A program made the position numbers and the translations under genes. A DNA stretch of 62,070 nucleotides from contig NZ_BOPZ01000023.1 in NCBI RefSeq assembly GCF_018332455.1, positions 1-62,070 of the forward strand, given 5' to 3'. The DNA is from Clostridium polyendosporum. GTDB taxonomy: Bacteria; Bacillota; Clostridia; Clostridiales; Clostridiaceae. Below the pieces are notes generated by a model. That model made no database searches. It had not been told where the DNA came from and saw nothing but the letters and a program-made list of their open reading frames with translations. Shown one piece after another: positions 61,018 through 62,070 of the stretch (positions within the stretch are counted from its first letter, which is position 1; every line of letters begins with the position of its first letter).

Positions 61018-61809
61018 ATGAGAATATTAATAATCAATGGCAGTCCCCATAAGGGGAATACATGGTATTTAACGGAGAAAGTAAAAGATCAAATAGAAAG
61101 TCTCGATAATACGGTAAAATTTGAAGAGATACATTTAAGTGAATTAAATATTCCATTCTGTACAGGTTGTAGTGTATGTTTTAGAAAAGGACATATTTTT
61201 TGTCCTCATAATCAGTATATCCAGCCTATTATGGATAAAATTGCAGATTGTGATGGAGTAATTTTTGCTGTTTCCTGTTTTCAAGGTGCTGTTCCTGCCC
61301 TCACCAAAAATTTTACCGACCATTTAGCATTTTTACTTCATCGCCCGAGATACTTTGATAAAAAGGCTTTAATTATTTCAACTACAGGTGGTGTCTCTGC
61401 AAATAGTGTTACACAATCTCTTGCTAATACTTTACCAGGATGGGGATTTAATAAATGCTATCAATTGCCTATTGTTGCATTAAGTTGGAATGACTATAAA
61501 CCAACTGAAAAGCATAAAAAAAAGGCATATAAAATATCGAAGGCATTCTATATGGATTTAAAATCAAAAAAACTTCATTCTCCGAAAATCGGAGTTTTAA
61601 TTCCTTTCAACTTATTTCAAGCCATGTGTGAGGAATATGCACCTGGAGCAGAATACGCAACACAAGACGGAGTTTTTTGGAAGAAGTATGTTGGTATGAG
61701 ATATGCTCCAGAAATTCCATTGCCGATACACAAAAGGGCGATTGGGAGGATTATCTATCAAATAGGGAAATATCTTTCACCAAAGATGATTGTTACATAC
61801 AAAAAATGA
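61018..61809 (+). CDS. NAD(P)H-dependent FMN reductase / flavodoxin-fold protein
   Basis: A 263-residue protein of the flavodoxin-like FMN reductase group: MRILIINGSPHKGNTWYLTE (FMN phosphate loop GSPHKGNT), PFCTGCSVCFRKGHIFCPHN (Cys cluster), DGVIFAVSCFQGAVPALTKN FTD and ISTTGGVSA. Extra C-terminal ~80 residues with aromatic and basic residues. ATG 61018 follows GGAGAT; ATG 61003 is unlikely. A chromosomal-type gene, foreign to the phage late operon, so probably part of the inserted segment. Confidence 0.85.
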   Translation: MRILIINGSPHKGNTWYLTEKVKDQIESLDNTVKFEEIHLSELNIPFCTGCSVCFRKGHIFCPHNQYIQPIMDKIADCDGVIFAVSCFQGAVPALTKNFTDHLAFLLHRPRYFDKKALIISTTGGVSANSVTQSLANTLPGWGFNKCYQLPIVALSWNDYKPTEKHKKKAYKISKAFYMDLKSKKLHSPKIGVLIPFNLFQAMCEEYAPGAEYATQDGVFWKKYVGMRYAPEIPLPIHKRAIGRIIYQIGKYLSPKMIVTYKK

Positions 61810-61856
61810 ATATATTCTTATAATAAGATGTTTTGTAATCTTAAAATACGATTCAA

Positions 61857-61880
61857 GGGAACTCTTAATAAAGAGTTCCC
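61857..61880 (+). terminator. Perfect hairpin after the reductase gene
   Basis: GGGAACTCTT and AAGAGTTCCC pair around AATA. The T-run is short, but a second stronger hairpin follows. Confidence 0.6.
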
Positions 61881-61883
61881 TTC

Positions 61884-61916
61884 AGACTGCTGACAAAGTG
61901 TCAGCAGTCTTTGTTT
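61884..61916 (+). terminator. Strong hairpin, possibly at the left end of the IS
   Basis: AGACTGCTGACA pairs perfectly with TGTCAGCAGTCT around AAG; TTGTTTTT follows. IS1182-type elements often begin with AGACTG...-type inverted repeats, so this hairpin may mark the IS end and shield the transposase from outside transcription. Confidence 0.7.
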
Positions 61917-61975
61917 TTACTGAATTATGAAGTAAAATTAAAATTATAGAATTTTATTTCATAGGAGTTATTCAA

Positions 61976-62070
61976 ATGATACGAGAAAGAAAAGAAGCAC
62001 AATGTGAGATTGAAGTGGTTATGCTTGAACAATTAGTTCCTCAAGATCACTTGCTAAGAAAAATAGATAA
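61976..62070 (+). CDS. IS1182-family transposase, 5' end only
   Basis: The first 31 codons are in the window, cut by its right edge. EIEVVMLEQLVPQDHLLRKI is the conserved IS1182-family N-terminus ('LVP.DH.LR.ID'). TAGGAGTTATTCAA precedes the ATG. The rest of the element, including the DDE domain, is outside, so it cannot be judged intact. This repeated element is the likely reason the sequence ends here. Confidence 0.8.
   Translation, partial: MIRERKEAQCEIEVVMLEQLVPQDHLLRKID

Noticed and set aside
1-62070. CRISPR arrays, tRNA or rRNA genes
   Set aside because: No regularly spaced direct repeats and no tRNA- or rRNA-like stretches were seen by eye.

Overview
The window is AT-rich, carries purine-rich ribosome-binding sites, and its proteins look clostridial throughout (Clostridium sensu stricto, possibly the C. 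botulinum/sporogenes group). It reads as one temperate siphovirus genome or prophage with a large amount of cargo. The host call is inference from codon use and family resemblance; no rRNA or housekeeping gene is present.

Layout. 0.06-5.2 kb: head and head-tail genes (zinc-ribbon protein, GP20-type scaffold, decoration protein, E-type major capsid, connectors, tail terminator, tail tube, tail assembly chaperones). 5.2-12.5 kb: tape measure split by a compact group I intron, Dit, Tal and a receptor-binding protein; a stretch of different base composition starts inside Dit and ends with the receptor-binding protein. 12.5-13.9 kb: membrane protein, amidase with SPOR domain, holin. 14-34.6 kb, cargo on both strands: an ASCH / GNAT-PUA / ASCH gene trio; a 1,283-residue helicase-nuclease; a restriction-modification (R-M) locus with two different GATC-type endonucleases and one methyltransferase; two unknown genes around an ATPase relic; a HindVP-type R-M pair with an internally deleted endonuclease relic beside it; then a large serine integrase operon behind a LexA (SOS) box. 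A divergent mini-cassette (35-residue membrane peptide and ~65-residue protein) occurs twice, with a third relic. 35-40.7 kb: a secreted bacteriocin-like protein, small membrane protein, sedolisin protease, transposase relic, exported proteins and a beta-propeller. 40.8-49.9 kb: CI-like repressor, Cro-like genes, YqaJ exonuclease plus RecT, replication initiator, Spo0E-like protein, MazG-like protein, RusA and a late-gene activator. 50.1-55.3 kb: more cargo, including a GH13 glucosidase and a DUF2971-like protein. 55.3-60.8 kb: terminase small subunit, large subunit split by a group I intron with an HNH gene, portal and MuF protein. 61-62 kb: an FMN-reductase-like gene and the start of an IS1182-type transposase.

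The two ends complement each other. Terminase-portal-MuF lie at the right end and scaffold-capsid-tail at the left, which is the normal order cut between MuF and scaffold. The simplest reading is a circularly permuted phage genome opened next to an IS/reductase insertion.

How it works together: the repressor and the SOS box on the integrase operon set lysogeny and induction. YqaJ/RecT, the initiator and RusA handle DNA. The ArpU/RinA-like protein probably turns on the late genes. Both introns must splice to make terminase and tape measure. The cargo (two R-M systems, helicase-nuclease, ASCH/PUA trio, unknown pairs, bacteriocin-like locus) would benefit a lysogen. The best candidates for undescribed biology are the ASCH/GNAT-PUA/ASCH operon, the helicase-nuclease, the dual-endonuclease GATC locus, the unknown pair at 25.7-28.4 kb and the repeated mini-cassette.
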